Shown: positions 1-7,718 of the stretch, piece by piece
Layout of the letters: every line of letters begins with the position of its first letter
Numbering within the stretch: position 1 is the stretch's first letter
Source: an uncultured Muribaculum sp.
GTDB taxonomy: Bacteria; Bacteroidota; Bacteroidia; Bacteroidales; Muribaculaceae
Direction of reading: 5' to 3'
Assembly (NCBI GenBank): GCA_910578835.1
Contig: CAJTSK010000006.1
Location: 62,001 to 126,000, forward strand
DNA: 64,000 nucleotides
Translations under genes and position numbers: made by a program
The notes under the pieces: model-generated
Databases searched by the model: none
What the model was told of the DNA's origin: nothing
Seen by the model: only the letters and a program-made list of their open reading frames with translations

Positions 1-87
1 AACACTCCATGTCAGAGCCTGAGACCTGACATTACACACACATAGCAATAACGCCGCCAGTAAAGCGACACTTCTGATTGGTTTCAT
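1..87 (-). CDS. Secreted or exported protein, N-terminal fragment
   Basis: An open frame begins with ATG at 87 on the minus strand and runs off the left edge (29 codons visible). It opens with MKPIRSVALLAALLLCVC, a positively charged n-region followed by a hydrophobic stretch, typical of a Sec signal peptide. The cysteines at 16 and 18 could form a lipobox, but LLLC and CVC are poor matches, so lipoprotein status is open. A dispersed 18-bp element (89-106) sits directly upstream of the start. No family can be assigned from 29 residues. Confidence 0.55.
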   Translation of the reverse strand, partial: MKPIRSVALLAALLLCVCNVRSQALTWSV

Positions 88-88
88 A

Positions 89-106
89 TAAGAGCTTGTT
101 TAATAA
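89..106 (+). repeat. Dispersed 18-bp element, copy 1
   Basis: TAAGAGCTTGTTTAATAA, directly upstream of the start codon of the truncated secreted-protein gene (minus strand, ATG at 87). Near-identical copies occur at 13265-13282 and 36979-36996. Confidence 0.6.
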
Positions 107-158
107 CAGCTGATTCATACAGTCTCCACTATGCCTGTGGAAGCCTATGAACGACACT

Positions 159-446
159 TTATTTCTTAAACACCCGGTAAATCTTGCGTATCTGCTTGGT
201 AGCCTGAAATGCAAGAAGGGCATAATCGATTACCGAAAACCCGGTAAACATCTTTTTCATGATGCCACCGCCAAAACCCGACTGCTGACGGTTAATAATC
301 TGATGGACCGAGGTAGCGAGGCGCTCGCGTTCCACCTCCATTTTCACATGATTTACCGCCCGCTGGTAACGCAGGTCGTCAAGCGTGTAGCCCGACCACT
401 TTTTCAAGCCGTCGACCGGAAGTTGTGAAGGTACTTTGCTTTCCAT
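159..446 (-). CDS. Small hypothetical protein of the envelope cluster
   Basis: 95 residues, not a family I can name. The N-terminal two thirds are charged and probably helical (residues 25-50 rich in Arg, Glu and Val); a short glycine patch GFGGG near 58 is followed by a moderately hydrophobic segment around 66-84 and a basic C-terminus ending FKK. It starts 2 nt after the stop of the holin-like gene, so translation is likely coupled. As last gene of a four-gene unit with two YtxH proteins and a holin-like membrane protein, an envelope-associated role is a reasonable inference only. Confidence 0.65.
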   Translation of the reverse strand: MESKVPSQLPVDGLKKWSGYTLDDLRYQRAVNHVKMEVERERLATSVHQIINRQQSGFGGGIMKKMFTGFSVIDYALLAFQATKQIRKIYRVFKK

Positions 447-448
447 AA

Positions 449-838
449 CTATTCAGCTTTTTTATTTGCAGATTTACTTTGATGAGGAAGCGGGTCAAGG
501 AATAGTCTTGAGAGGAAACGTGCGATAGGATCGATAAACAACGACCTGCGCAGCAACATCGCCACTACAGCAAGCAGAAGATAGACTCCGCCCATAATCA
601 AAAAACACCACATCAGCGGAAGCACCTGGGCAAGCAGCAATACAAGCGCAATCGAGATAAAGAAAAAGGCACACACTCCAAGCAACAACAGCAATACCAC
701 CATTGCCCCATGAGAAAGCAACACTGTGGTCTTCTCGATTGAAAGGAGCTTTAGATTTTCAACATACAGCTTACCCCACTCCTTCGCATTGGCAAGAGTG
801 CGGCGCAGCTCTTCGTTTTGTTCACCCATCATTTGCAA
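449..838 (-). CDS. Phage-holin-family (YqjE/DUF1469-like) membrane protein
   Basis: 129 residues. A soluble helical N-terminus (1-38) precedes two strongly hydrophobic segments at about 42-72 and 75-98, then a basic cytosolic tail ending SANKKAE. This architecture fits the 'holin superfamily III'/YqjE group found in many non-phage operons with YtxH and YqjD-type proteins. No phage genes are nearby, so a lysis role is unlikely; an inner-membrane stress-associated role is inferred. The gene is preceded by a 105-nt spacer carrying a long hairpin (871-914) and is followed 2 nt later by the next gene. Confidence 0.75.
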   Translation of the reverse strand: MQMMGEQNEELRRTLANAKEWGKLYVENLKLLSIEKTTVLLSHGAMVVLLLLLGVCAFFFISIALVLLLAQVLPLMWCFLIMGGVYLLLAVVAMLLRRSLFIDPIARFLSRLFLDPLPHQSKSANKKAE

Positions 839-870
839 AATAGTTAAAACATGATTAATGTCAGTAACGA

Positions 871-914
871 TGTCCGGTCACGCGTAATCAATGTCGATTT
901 ACCGCGACCGGACA
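871..914. repeat. Intra-operon inverted repeat between ytxH and holin-like gene
   Basis: TGTCCGGTC at 871-879 pairs perfectly with GACCGGACA at 906-914; GC-rich inner bases (CGCG against CCGC) partly extend the stem. It lies in the 105-nt spacer inside the minus-strand operon. There is no U-run on either side, so it is more likely an mRNA processing or stability hairpin than a terminator. Confidence 0.55.
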
Positions 915-943
915 CCGGTATCAGTTTCGGCTTGACTCTTTTA

Positions 944-1144
944 TCAGTCGTCAAGTCCCTGGGTAAGTTGCTCTACAAGAGCGTCTACATCACTTTCAGT
1001 GCATATAATGCCACGACGGCGCAGCAAGTCAGCTATGCGCTTGCGCAGATCCTCACCCTTTTCGGGAGCGAAAAGAAGAGCCGCACCGGCACCCACAATA
1101 GCACCTCCAAGAAATGCAGAAATAATACCTAAACTATTGTTCAT
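944..1144 (-). CDS. YtxH domain protein (second of tandem pair)
   Basis: 66 residues with the YtxH signature: a hydrophobic glycine-zipper segment (residues 8-25, GGAIVGAGAALLFAPEKGED) followed by an amphipathic basic helix (RKRIADLLRRR) and an acidic tail. YtxH proteins are small membrane-anchored general-stress proteins of unclear biochemical role. It lies 23 nt downstream of a close paralogue (1168-1365) with the same LF/LLAPEKGED core, pointing to tandem duplication. Confidence 0.85.
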   Translation of the reverse strand: MNNSLGIISAFLGGAIVGAGAALLFAPEKGEDLRKRIADLLRRRGIICTESDVDALVEQLTQGLDD

Positions 1145-1167
1145 AATTTTATCTGGATTACTGGTAA

Positions 1168-1365
1168 TTACTTTTTAAGTTCATCGGCAATCTCATCTAC
1201 AAGGTCTTCCATCTGGCTCTTTTTCAGAGTGATTCCCTTTTCTTTGAGAAACTTTGTAATCTGCTTGCGGGTATCCTCGCCTTTTTCAGGAGCGAGAAGA
1301 AGTCCGATTGCGGCACCTGCTACTGCGCCGCCGATTACTGAGAGAATAATGTGTAACGGTTTCAT
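1168..1365 (-). CDS. YtxH domain protein (first of tandem pair)
   Basis: 65 residues; the glycine-zipper hydrophobic segment (residues 7-25) and the LLLAPEKGEDTRKQI junction identify YtxH. The tail is charged and ends in two lysines, whereas its downstream paralogue ends in two aspartates. First gene of the minus-strand unit 1365-159. The tandem pair with different tail charge suggests related but separate partners; this is inference. Confidence 0.85.
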   Translation of the reverse strand: MKPLHIILSVIGGAVAGAAIGLLLAPEKGEDTRKQITKFLKEKGITLKKSQMEDLVDEIADELKK

Positions 1366-1432
1366 TTTATATTCTATTTTATCGGTTAATAATTATCTTG
1401 CTATAGATATAACACATTTTTCATCTCTTTGT

Positions 1433-2245
1433 TTACATCGCGAAAGCGTTGAATCCGCCATCGACCACAGCCACCGTACCGGTAACAAATGACGCCGCGT
1501 CACTGATGAGATATTGTATGGTGCCGCAAAGTTCCTCAGGCTTGCCAAAACGCTTGAATGGAGTCTGGCGTATCACGTCAGCACCGCGTTCGGTAAGCGA
1601 CCCGTCGGGATTGGTCAGGAGCGCACGGTTCTGGTTGGTCAGGAAGAAGCCGGGAGCAATAGCATTGACACGTATCGCCGGGGTAAACTTGGTAGCCACC
1701 TCGTTAGCCATAAACGCAGTGAAATTGCTGATGCCCGCTTTTGCGGCGGCATAACCGAGCACACGTGTCATGGGGCGGAATGCAGCCATCGACGAGAAGT
1801 TGACAATCGCGCCCTTTCCTGCTTCCACCATCGGCTTGAGAAATACCTGTGACGGTATTACGGTGCCGGTGAGATTCAGGTTGAGCACACGCTCAAACTC
1901 ATCAATCTTTACATCAAAAAATGTTCCCGATGGAGCAATAGTGGCTCCGGGCATGTTGCCTCCGGCTGCATTAAGAAGGGCATCGACCTTGCCATAGGCG
2001 GCAAGAATATCGTCACAATTCTTACGCACCACGTCGATATCCATCACATCGGTCACGAGAAACATCGCCTCGCCACCCTTTGACTTTATCTCCTCGACTA
2101 TCTTGTCGCCCTCTTCACGACGACGGCCCATGAGCACCACCTTGGCTCCCTCAAGGGCAAGATATTCTCCTATGCAGGCACCAAGCACACCGGTACCACC
2201 GGTGATTACCACCACTTTATCTTTTACTGAAAATAATTCATTCAT
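1433..2245 (-). CDS. D-mannonate oxidoreductase (SDR-type fructuronate reductase)
   Basis: 270-residue short-chain dehydrogenase. Visible are the nucleotide-binding glycine motif TGGTGVLG (15-22), NAAG (92-95), the catalytic serine in NFSSM (about 151-152), the YxxxK pair Y165/K169 and the terminal VDGG segment. Many SDRs look alike; the assignment to fructuronate/mannonate interconversion rests on position 28 nt downstream of mannonate dehydratase, as in Bacteroides and Thermotoga hexuronate operons. It would reduce D-fructuronate to D-mannonate with NAD(P)H, the step before UxuA. Start at 2245 gives the normal N-terminus. Confidence 0.85.
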   Translation of the reverse strand: MNELFSVKDKVVVITGGTGVLGACIGEYLALEGAKVVLMGRRREEGDKIVEEIKSKGGEAMFLVTDVMDIDVVRKNCDDILAAYGKVDALLNAAGGNMPGATIAPSGTFFDVKIDEFERVLNLNLTGTVIPSQVFLKPMVEAGKGAIVNFSSMAAFRPMTRVLGYAAAKAGISNFTAFMANEVATKFTPAIRVNAIAPGFFLTNQNRALLTNPDGSLTERGADVIRQTPFKRFGKPEELCGTIQYLISDAASFVTGTVAVVDGGFNAFAM

Positions 2246-2274
2246 GATTTTCTGAATTTAGAGTTTGTTAAAGG

Positions 2275-3432
2275 CTATCGGCAGGCAATGGCAGCCATTA
2301 TACCCGATACCATGCCGAGGGCAAGCATCCTGCCATGAAACGAGTAACCGGCATTATAACCCATCTTCTCGTCGCCAAGCATAAGGGGAGCATGGTCGAC
2401 ACGCATAGGCACCCCGGGACGGCGTGTCTCAAACGTGGTGATTACATCAATCAACCGCGGGTCAAGATGGGTCGACTCCTTGAAATCACCTCCGGGAAGC
2501 ACATTGCATATACGGGCATGCACAAAATGAGTGCGGTCGGCATATTTGCGCGCAAGCTCGGGCACATTGTTATGGGCTCCGGCACTCAGCGAGCCGGCAC
2601 AGAAAGTAAGCCCGTTATGACTGTCGGGCACTGCGTTGAGAAACCACTCGATATCCTCATCGCAGGTGACGATACGAGGCAACCCGAGTATCTGCAAGGG
2701 GGGATCGTCGGGGTGAACACACATGTTAATATCATATTCGCGACACACAGGCATGATAGCTTCGAGGAAATACTTCATGTTGGCACGCAACTTGTCGCGG
2801 TCTATGCCTTCGTAAAGCTTCAGAAGCTCGCGGAATGTGTCAACCGGCGTGGTGTCATCTTCCGAGATGTTGCCGTTGACAAATCCCTGTGTCTTGACAA
2901 TGATATTGTCGACAAGCCTGCGCTCCCCTTCCGGAGTCATACTCTTTTTAAGCTCGGCAAGACGCTCCAATGTGGCAGCATCATAATCATTCTCTGCGCC
3001 TTCACGCTTCAAGATGCAGCAGTCAAAGTAAGCAAATTCCGCCTTGTTGAAATAAAGATTTGACGTACCGTCGCCATTGGGATACTCAAGGTCGGTGCGC
3101 GCCCAGTCAAGCACGGGCATAAAGTTGTAGCACACAGTCTTTACCCCGGCTTTGCCGAGATTGGCAAGACTCTCCTTGTAGTTTTCAATAAGACAATCTC
3201 TGTCAGCACCTCCATACTTGATTGATTCACTGACCGGAAGGCTCTCCACCACCGACCATTTCAATCCATGATCCTCTATAAGATTTTTCATCTTCATAAC
3301 CTCTTCATAGCTCCACACTTCACCGTTAGCGATGTGATGCAAAGAGGTCACAATGCCCTCGACACCTATCTGCCGGAGCATGTCAAGTGTAATTTTGTCA
3401 TTGGGTCCAAACCAACGCCAGGTCTTTTCCAT
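2275..3432 (-). CDS. uxuA: Mannonate dehydratase
   Basis: 385 residues, normal length for UxuA. It dehydrates D-mannonate to 2-keto-3-deoxygluconate in glucuronate catabolism. Family features include the metal-site segments CVHPDDPP near residue 240, FCAGSLSAG near 279 and HFVHARI near 305, and an HVDHAP-like DHAP segment near the C-terminus. It leads an operon with the SDR oxidoreductase. A 28-bp perfect palindrome (3452-3479) ends 20 nt upstream of the start and overlaps a TAAATTTG -7 box, indicating repressor or activator control by an uncharacterised factor. Confidence 0.95.
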   Translation of the reverse strand: MEKTWRWFGPNDKITLDMLRQIGVEGIVTSLHHIANGEVWSYEEVMKMKNLIEDHGLKWSVVESLPVSESIKYGGADRDCLIENYKESLANLGKAGVKTVCYNFMPVLDWARTDLEYPNGDGTSNLYFNKAEFAYFDCCILKREGAENDYDAATLERLAELKKSMTPEGERRLVDNIIVKTQGFVNGNISEDDTTPVDTFRELLKLYEGIDRDKLRANMKYFLEAIMPVCREYDINMCVHPDDPPLQILGLPRIVTCDEDIEWFLNAVPDSHNGLTFCAGSLSAGAHNNVPELARKYADRTHFVHARICNVLPGGDFKESTHLDPRLIDVITTFETRRPGVPMRVDHAPLMLGDEKMGYNAGYSFHGRMLALGMVSGIMAAIACR

Positions 3433-3451
3433 TGATAAATCAGGTTAGTAA

Positions 3452-3479
3452 ATTAAATTTGTGATGTCACAAATTTAAT
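3452..3479. promoter_or_regulatory. Palindromic operator and promoter of uxuA
   Basis: Perfect inverted repeat: 13-bp arms ATTAAATTTGTGA (3452-3464) and TCACAAATTTAAT (3467-3479) around a TG centre. Each arm contains TAAATTTG, a perfect Bacteroidetes -7 box (TAnnTTTG), so both strands carry a promoter element. The minus-strand box (3477-3470) would start transcription near 3463, about 30 nt before uxuA. The core TGTGATGTCACA resembles but does not match a CRP site (spacer 2 instead of 6). Confidence 0.75.
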
Positions 3480-3494
3480 GAAAATATATTTCAC

Positions 3495-3518
3495 ATTCAA
3501 CATTATATTCAACATTAT
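3495..3518. repeat. 12-bp tandem duplication in the uxuA/glycosyltransferase intergenic region
   Basis: ATTCAACATTAT occurs twice head-to-tail at 3495-3506 and 3507-3518. It lies just upstream of the uxuA operator in the 231-bp divergent intergenic region and could be a second binding site or a replication slippage product. The rest of this gap is AT-rich leader sequence without another gene. Confidence 0.6.
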
Positions 3519-3631
3519 ATATCTCACTTTATCACAGAATACATGGATAGTTTCGTCAACGACAAATAAATGGGAATTTTGACATTCAAAACTTTTTTCC
3601 ACATTGAAACATGTATCCACTAACTTTTCAC

Positions 3632-3639
3632 TAATTTTG
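3632..3639 (+). promoter_or_regulatory. -7 promoter box for the galactofuranosyltransferase gene
   Basis: TAATTTTG matches TAnnTTTG exactly and predicts a start near 3646. It lies downstream of the ATG at 3604, which argues that the true start codon is the later ATG at 3664. Confidence 0.55.
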
Positions 3640-3663
3640 CAAATACAACCAAATAATAACTCG

Positions 3664-4704
3664 ATGAATTGTTATCTTTCTCGCAATTACCGCAACACTG
3701 CATATGCCGGCACAAAGGCGAAAACCGATATCGAACAGATAATGCAGAATCTCGGATTCAAAAACATCGGCAGAAGCCAGACACGTTATAAAGGTGTCGT
3801 AACAGCATTTTTCGCGACATTGGCAAGCATGGCAACTGCTCCGTTACACCTCAACAAAGGCGATATACTTGTGCTTCAGTATCCGCTAAAAAAATATTTC
3901 AAAGCTGAATGCAGGCTTGCACATATGCGCGGGGCAAAGGTTGTCGTGCTTATACACGACCTCGGCAGTTTCCGCCGTAAAAAGCTTACTATAAAGGAGG
4001 AAATTGACAAGCTATCACTTGCCGACTATATCATAGCCCACAGCGAAAGTATGCGTGACTGGCTGACTGAGCACGGATGCAAGATTCCTGTAGGGGTATT
4101 AGGAATGTTTGATTTTCTTTCCGCTACCACAGCGCCCAAAATGCATAATGCGCCACAGACTCCTTACAAGGTAATGTATGTAGGCGGTCTCGACTATGGC
4201 TACAATGCCGCCTTATATCAGATGGGGCAAAATGCGGCAAACTGGTCGACAGTGCTATATGGCAGCGGATTTGAACCTAAGAAGGTATTGCCGGGATGTA
4301 ATGTGGATTATCGCGGATACATAAATTCTGACGACCTGATAGCATCGCCAGAAGGCGATTTCGGGCTTGTTTGGTACGGATCGTCCAAAAGCGGTTGTGA
4401 AGGCATTATCGGCGACTATATACGCTACATTGCCCCTCACAAGACATCACTTTATCTCCGCTGCGAAGTCCCTGTGATTGTATGGAACGGCTCCGGAATA
4501 GCCGACTTCGTAAAGCGTGAAGGCATAGGCTTAGCCATTGACTCGCTCGACAACCTTGACGCGATATTGGGTGCAATGACCGTCGATGAATATATGGAGA
4601 TGAAGCGGAAAGCTGCTGCAATAGGGCGCAAACTATCGGAAGGAAGCTACACCACCGCCGCCCTCACTACAGCAATAAAGACACTTGGTGGAGAAATCAA
4701 ATAA
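3664..4704 (+). CDS. Galactofuranosyltransferase-like glycosyltransferase
   Basis: 346 residues from the ATG at 3664; an in-frame ATG at 3604 exists but lies upstream of the -7 box at 3632-3639. The pattern (short N-terminal NCYLSRNYRN segment, QYPLKKYF, HDLGSFRRKK, later VPVIVWNGSGIADFV) resembles the Bacteroidales beta-1,6-galactofuranosyltransferase (WbbI/GlfT-like, GT-B fold) group. No signal peptide or membrane segment is visible, so it is probably cytoplasmic. Its 3' end overlaps by 8 bp the convergent UDP-galactopyranose mutase gene, which makes the Galf donor; this context is the main support for the substrate. Confidence 0.75.
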   Translation: MNCYLSRNYRNTAYAGTKAKTDIEQIMQNLGFKNIGRSQTRYKGVVTAFFATLASMATAPLHLNKGDILVLQYPLKKYFKAECRLAHMRGAKVVVLIHDLGSFRRKKLTIKEEIDKLSLADYIIAHSESMRDWLTEHGCKIPVGVLGMFDFLSATTAPKMHNAPQTPYKVMYVGGLDYGYNAALYQMGQNAANWSTVLYGSGFEPKKVLPGCNVDYRGYINSDDLIASPEGDFGLVWYGSSKSGCEGIIGDYIRYIAPHKTSLYLRCEVPVIVWNGSGIADFVKREGIGLAIDSLDNLDAILGAMTVDEYMEMKRKAAAIGRKLSEGSYTTAALTTAIKTLGGEIK

Positions 4705-5779
4705 ATTTCTCCACAATGTCATTCATCGCATAATAACGGTATTCGCCCAGACGACCGCCGAATATCACTCCGTGCTCCTTTTCAGCAAGCTCGCGGTAAC
4801 GGGCATACATCTCACGGTTACGCTCGTTTAATATCGGATAAGACGGGTCACCGCCATTCAGATATGACCCCAATGGGAATTCATAAGTCACAATAGTGCC
4901 GGGAACATCGGTAGGCACAAAATGACGGTGCTCAATCGAACGGGTATAAGGCACCCCCGCATCGGGATAATTTACCACGGCATTGCCCTGGAAATTATCG
5001 GTGTTGGCGTGATATACATCCTGGAAGCCTACAGCCTGATAGTCAAGCCGACCGAAACAGTAATCGAAATAGCTGTCAATGGCACCGGTAAATATCACGG
5101 TATCGCCAAGTCGACGCAATGCTTCGCGGTCATCAAGGTAATTTACGCCCAGACGTATGTCGGCGCCACGCAGCAAACGGTTGATAAATTCGGTATAGCC
5201 CTCGGCAGGAATACCTTGATATAGTTCGTTGTAATAACTGTTGTTATAGGTAAGGCGGATAGGCACGCGGCTCATGGTCGACACCGGCAACTCACTGCAC
5301 TTGCGCCCCCATTGTTTCTCGGTATAGCCCTTTATGAATTTTTCATATATCTCGCGTCCAACAGCTGAAAGCACAAACTGCTCCAGATTTTCAGGATGCT
5401 CGCAGGGTATTGCCGACTCCTTGATTTTTTCACGAGCCTCTTCGGGTGTAGTGACACCCCACAGCTCATTAAATGTGTTCATGTTAAAAGGAAGATTGTA
5501 AATTTTCTCCCCAACACGTGCTATCGGAGCATTGACAAAGGGGATAAAATCAGCGATACTGTTGACAAAATCCCATACTTTCTTGCTATTGGTGCGGAAA
5601 ATATGTGCACCGAATTTATGCACCTCAATTCCATGCACATTTTCAGTGTAACAATAACCGCCAATGTGACTACGGCGGTCAATGACAAGACAGCTCTTGC
5701 CCTCACGGATAGCCTTGTGGGCAAACATAGCACCGTACAGCCCCGCTCCAACAATTATATAATCGTAATGTTCAGCCAT
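4697..5779 (-). CDS. glf: UDP-galactopyranose mutase
   Basis: 360 residues. It interconverts UDP-galactopyranose and UDP-galactofuranose using reduced FAD. The N-terminal dinucleotide fold GAGLYG (11-16) and DRRSHIGGYC, the HKFGAHIFRTN segment and KGYTEKQWG near residue 150 are hallmark Glf sequences. It is last in a minus-strand unit behind a GT8 and a GT2 glycosyltransferase and converges on a Galf-type transferase, giving a compact galactofuranose module, probably for lipopolysaccharide, capsule or glycoprotein glycans. Confidence 0.95.
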   Translation of the reverse strand: MAEHYDYIIVGAGLYGAMFAHKAIREGKSCLVIDRRSHIGGYCYTENVHGIEVHKFGAHIFRTNSKKVWDFVNSIADFIPFVNAPIARVGEKIYNLPFNMNTFNELWGVTTPEEAREKIKESAIPCEHPENLEQFVLSAVGREIYEKFIKGYTEKQWGRKCSELPVSTMSRVPIRLTYNNSYYNELYQGIPAEGYTEFINRLLRGADIRLGVNYLDDREALRRLGDTVIFTGAIDSYFDYCFGRLDYQAVGFQDVYHANTDNFQGNAVVNYPDAGVPYTRSIEHRHFVPTDVPGTIVTYEFPLGSYLNGGDPSYPILNERNREMYARYRELAEKEHGVIFGGRLGEYRYYAMNDIVEKFI

Positions 5780-5800
5780 ATCAAATTATAATCAATTAAT

Positions 5801-6628
5801 CTACTTTCGCTTATTTCGCTTCTCAAGCCTTGCCCTGTTAAGTCGCTTTATAGAAAGAAGCATCTTTTTAGGAATCAATGAATTGAGTCCGCGTATAAAA
5901 CCCGTCTCAAGGCTCTTCATGCCATATCTGACACGAAGCCGGAAGGTAAGCGGGATTCCCCTAACCCTGTCACATTCCTTATGCATCAGCACTCTGTGAC
6001 GGCTCGACAAGCCTTGCACAGCCTCACATACGGCGACAACGACAGGAATGTAACTTATAAGTGCTCCTCTTTTATAAAGACGATATACAAAATCAAAATC
6101 GGCAACGACACGATAAGATGTATCGTAAGGATATTTTTTCATTAATGACGCCAAAATGAACATTGCCTGATGAGAGGTAGGCATCTTATTCGCAATCGTT
6201 TCAGGAGATGCTGCGAAACGCGGAATAAGCATATAGTCTTTCTCTCTAATGAAATCCCCGTATAGCAACGCGGCATCCGGCTCAATCTCATGACTGAAAA
6301 ACCGGCTTATGGTATCATTATCATAAAAGCAGTCGCCCGCGTTCATAAAGTTTATCCATTTTCCTGATGACATCGAAGCACCTTTGTTCATGCCGTCATA
6401 TATGCCGTTATCACGTTCCGACACAGCTTTTAGGATTATACCTGCATCGGCAGCCCTCTGACTCATCACAGCCATTGCACGGTCATAACTTCCGTCGGTC
6501 GAACCACCGTCAATGACAATGTATTCAAGCGGACGATAACTCTGCGCGACCACAGATTCCATGGTCTTGAGAAGACTATCGCCTTCATTATACGACACGG
6601 TGACTACAGATATAAGCTCCGGAGTCAT
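5801..6628 (-). CDS. Family 2 glycosyltransferase
   Basis: 275 residues from ATG 6628, whose ATGA overlaps the stop of the upstream GT8 gene; a longer frame back to 6676 would run into that gene and is not favoured. GT-A features: VTVSYNEG (9-16), VIDGGSTDG (about 38-46), an ERDNGIYDGMNKG segment and NAGDCFYDND with the metal-binding acidic cluster. It transfers a sugar from a nucleotide donor; the acceptor is unknown. The C-terminus is very basic (RLNRARLEKRNKRK), likely for membrane contact. Confidence 0.88.
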   Translation of the reverse strand: MTPELISVVTVSYNEGDSLLKTMESVVAQSYRPLEYIVIDGGSTDGSYDRAMAVMSQRAADAGIILKAVSERDNGIYDGMNKGASMSSGKWINFMNAGDCFYDNDTISRFFSHEIEPDAALLYGDFIREKDYMLIPRFAASPETIANKMPTSHQAMFILASLMKKYPYDTSYRVVADFDFVYRLYKRGALISYIPVVVAVCEAVQGLSSRHRVLMHKECDRVRGIPLTFRLRVRYGMKSLETGFIRGLNSLIPKKMLLSIKRLNRARLEKRNKRK

Positions 6629-7572
6629 ATGGCAGGAAATTTTAGGTATTTCTGTTTCTTCAAGCCGCAAGCACATAAAGCGCGGTCAATAGCAAGTTTC
6701 ATCTTATATCCGAGAGGCATCACCGGGCGTTCACCACTCCACTGCGTCATGTCGAGATAGCGGAAATACAGATTTTTCCATGGATGCTGCGACTTATAAT
6801 GCCAAGGTTTCTTGGAGCCTGTATAATGTATGATAACAGGATGAAGCAATTCCTTTTCAAGGCGAGCGACACTCTCGGAAGGCATACGCCCTGCACGGCG
6901 GCGACGTAAAAATCCGTCCTGTACATTCCAGCGGTGAGCCACAAATTTCTTATCGTCGTGAAGCAACGCATTGAGCAAATCCTGATCATACAGCACAAGT
7001 TCATCGACATGCTTCTTAAGATATTCAACCGCCAGTTGCTCGAAGCCGATAGACCTAAGCCGTTCAAGATTAACCAAAAGTACTCCGGCATTAAAATAAG
7101 AGAACCGTGAATCGTAATGTAATCTGGCATAGCTTTCAGGGCGTCCGCTCCACATATCTTCCACGCAACCAAGCGACACTTCGGAAATGTCAGTATTCCA
7201 AAACTCGGTGATACTTCCGTTAACGACAAGGTCGCAATCAAGATAGATTACCTTTTTCACATCTTCAGGCAAAATAGACCCAAGAAATACACGGTAATAC
7301 GTGGCAAGCGATATGTAACCTGCCTCATCCACCTTACAACTCTCAAGGAGTGTTTCAGGCGCGACATGAAATGACAACTGTTGTCCGTATTTATCAATTA
7401 CGACAGAGCGGATGACCGCCATATCGCGTTCTTCAAGACCAGAAGATATTATATGAATCAAAAACCATGAATCGCGGTTGTTTTCAAGCAGTGAAGTAAG
7501 CATCACTGCACAATATTTCACATAGTTGCTGTCAATATTACAAGCCACATGTATTACGGGGTCCTGGTTCAT
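6625..7572 (-). CDS. Family 8 glycosyltransferase (LgtC-like)
   Basis: 315 residues. GT8 hallmarks: VIYLDCDLVV with the DxD metal motif D112-x-D114, FNAGVLLVNL, LYDQDLLNALL and HYTGSKKPW near the C-terminal donor-binding loop. Such enzymes add galactose or glucose to lipopolysaccharide or other glycans. It heads the operon GT8-GT2-glf with a 4-bp overlap to GT2. A TATCTTTG -7 box (minus strand, 7598-7591) lies about 20 nt upstream of the start. Confidence 0.88.
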   Translation of the reverse strand: MNQDPVIHVACNIDSNYVKYCAVMLTSLLENNRDSWFLIHIISSGLEERDMAVIRSVVIDKYGQQLSFHVAPETLLESCKVDEAGYISLATYYRVFLGSILPEDVKKVIYLDCDLVVNGSITEFWNTDISEVSLGCVEDMWSGRPESYARLHYDSRFSYFNAGVLLVNLERLRSIGFEQLAVEYLKKHVDELVLYDQDLLNALLHDDKKFVAHRWNVQDGFLRRRRAGRMPSESVARLEKELLHPVIIHYTGSKKPWHYKSQHPWKNLYFRYLDMTQWSGERPVMPLGYKMKLAIDRALCACGLKKQKYLKFPAI

Positions 7573-7590
7573 ACAGATTGATATTTTTCA

Positions 7591-7598
7591 CAAAGATA
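7591..7598 (-). promoter_or_regulatory. -7 promoter box of the GT8-GT2-glf operon
   Basis: Reads TATCTTTG on the minus strand, an exact TAnnTTTG match, placing the transcription start near 7584, about 12 nt before the start codon. No clear TTTG at -33. Confidence 0.5.
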
Positions 7599-7718
7599 CG
7601 ACAAAATCATCAACCCTCAAAACTACTGCTTTTTATTGCACGCAGGCAACCTCTCTGCTTTTCGTTAAACAACACATTTTCGCATAATGTCTCCGTCAAA
7701 CAAATCATATATGTTTAA

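Noticed and set aside
32..223. 63-codon minus-strand frame at the left edge
   Set aside because: It overlaps the stop of the small hypothetical gene and crosses the better-supported signal-peptide frame starting at 87.
449..838. Prophage lysis holin
   Set aside because: No phage structural or endolysin genes nearby; the family also occurs in non-phage YtxH operons.
2335..3063. Long plus-strand open frame of 242 codons opposite uxuA
   Set aside because: It is fully antisense to a clearly conserved mannonate dehydratase and has no recognisable motif; a GC-biased codon shadow.
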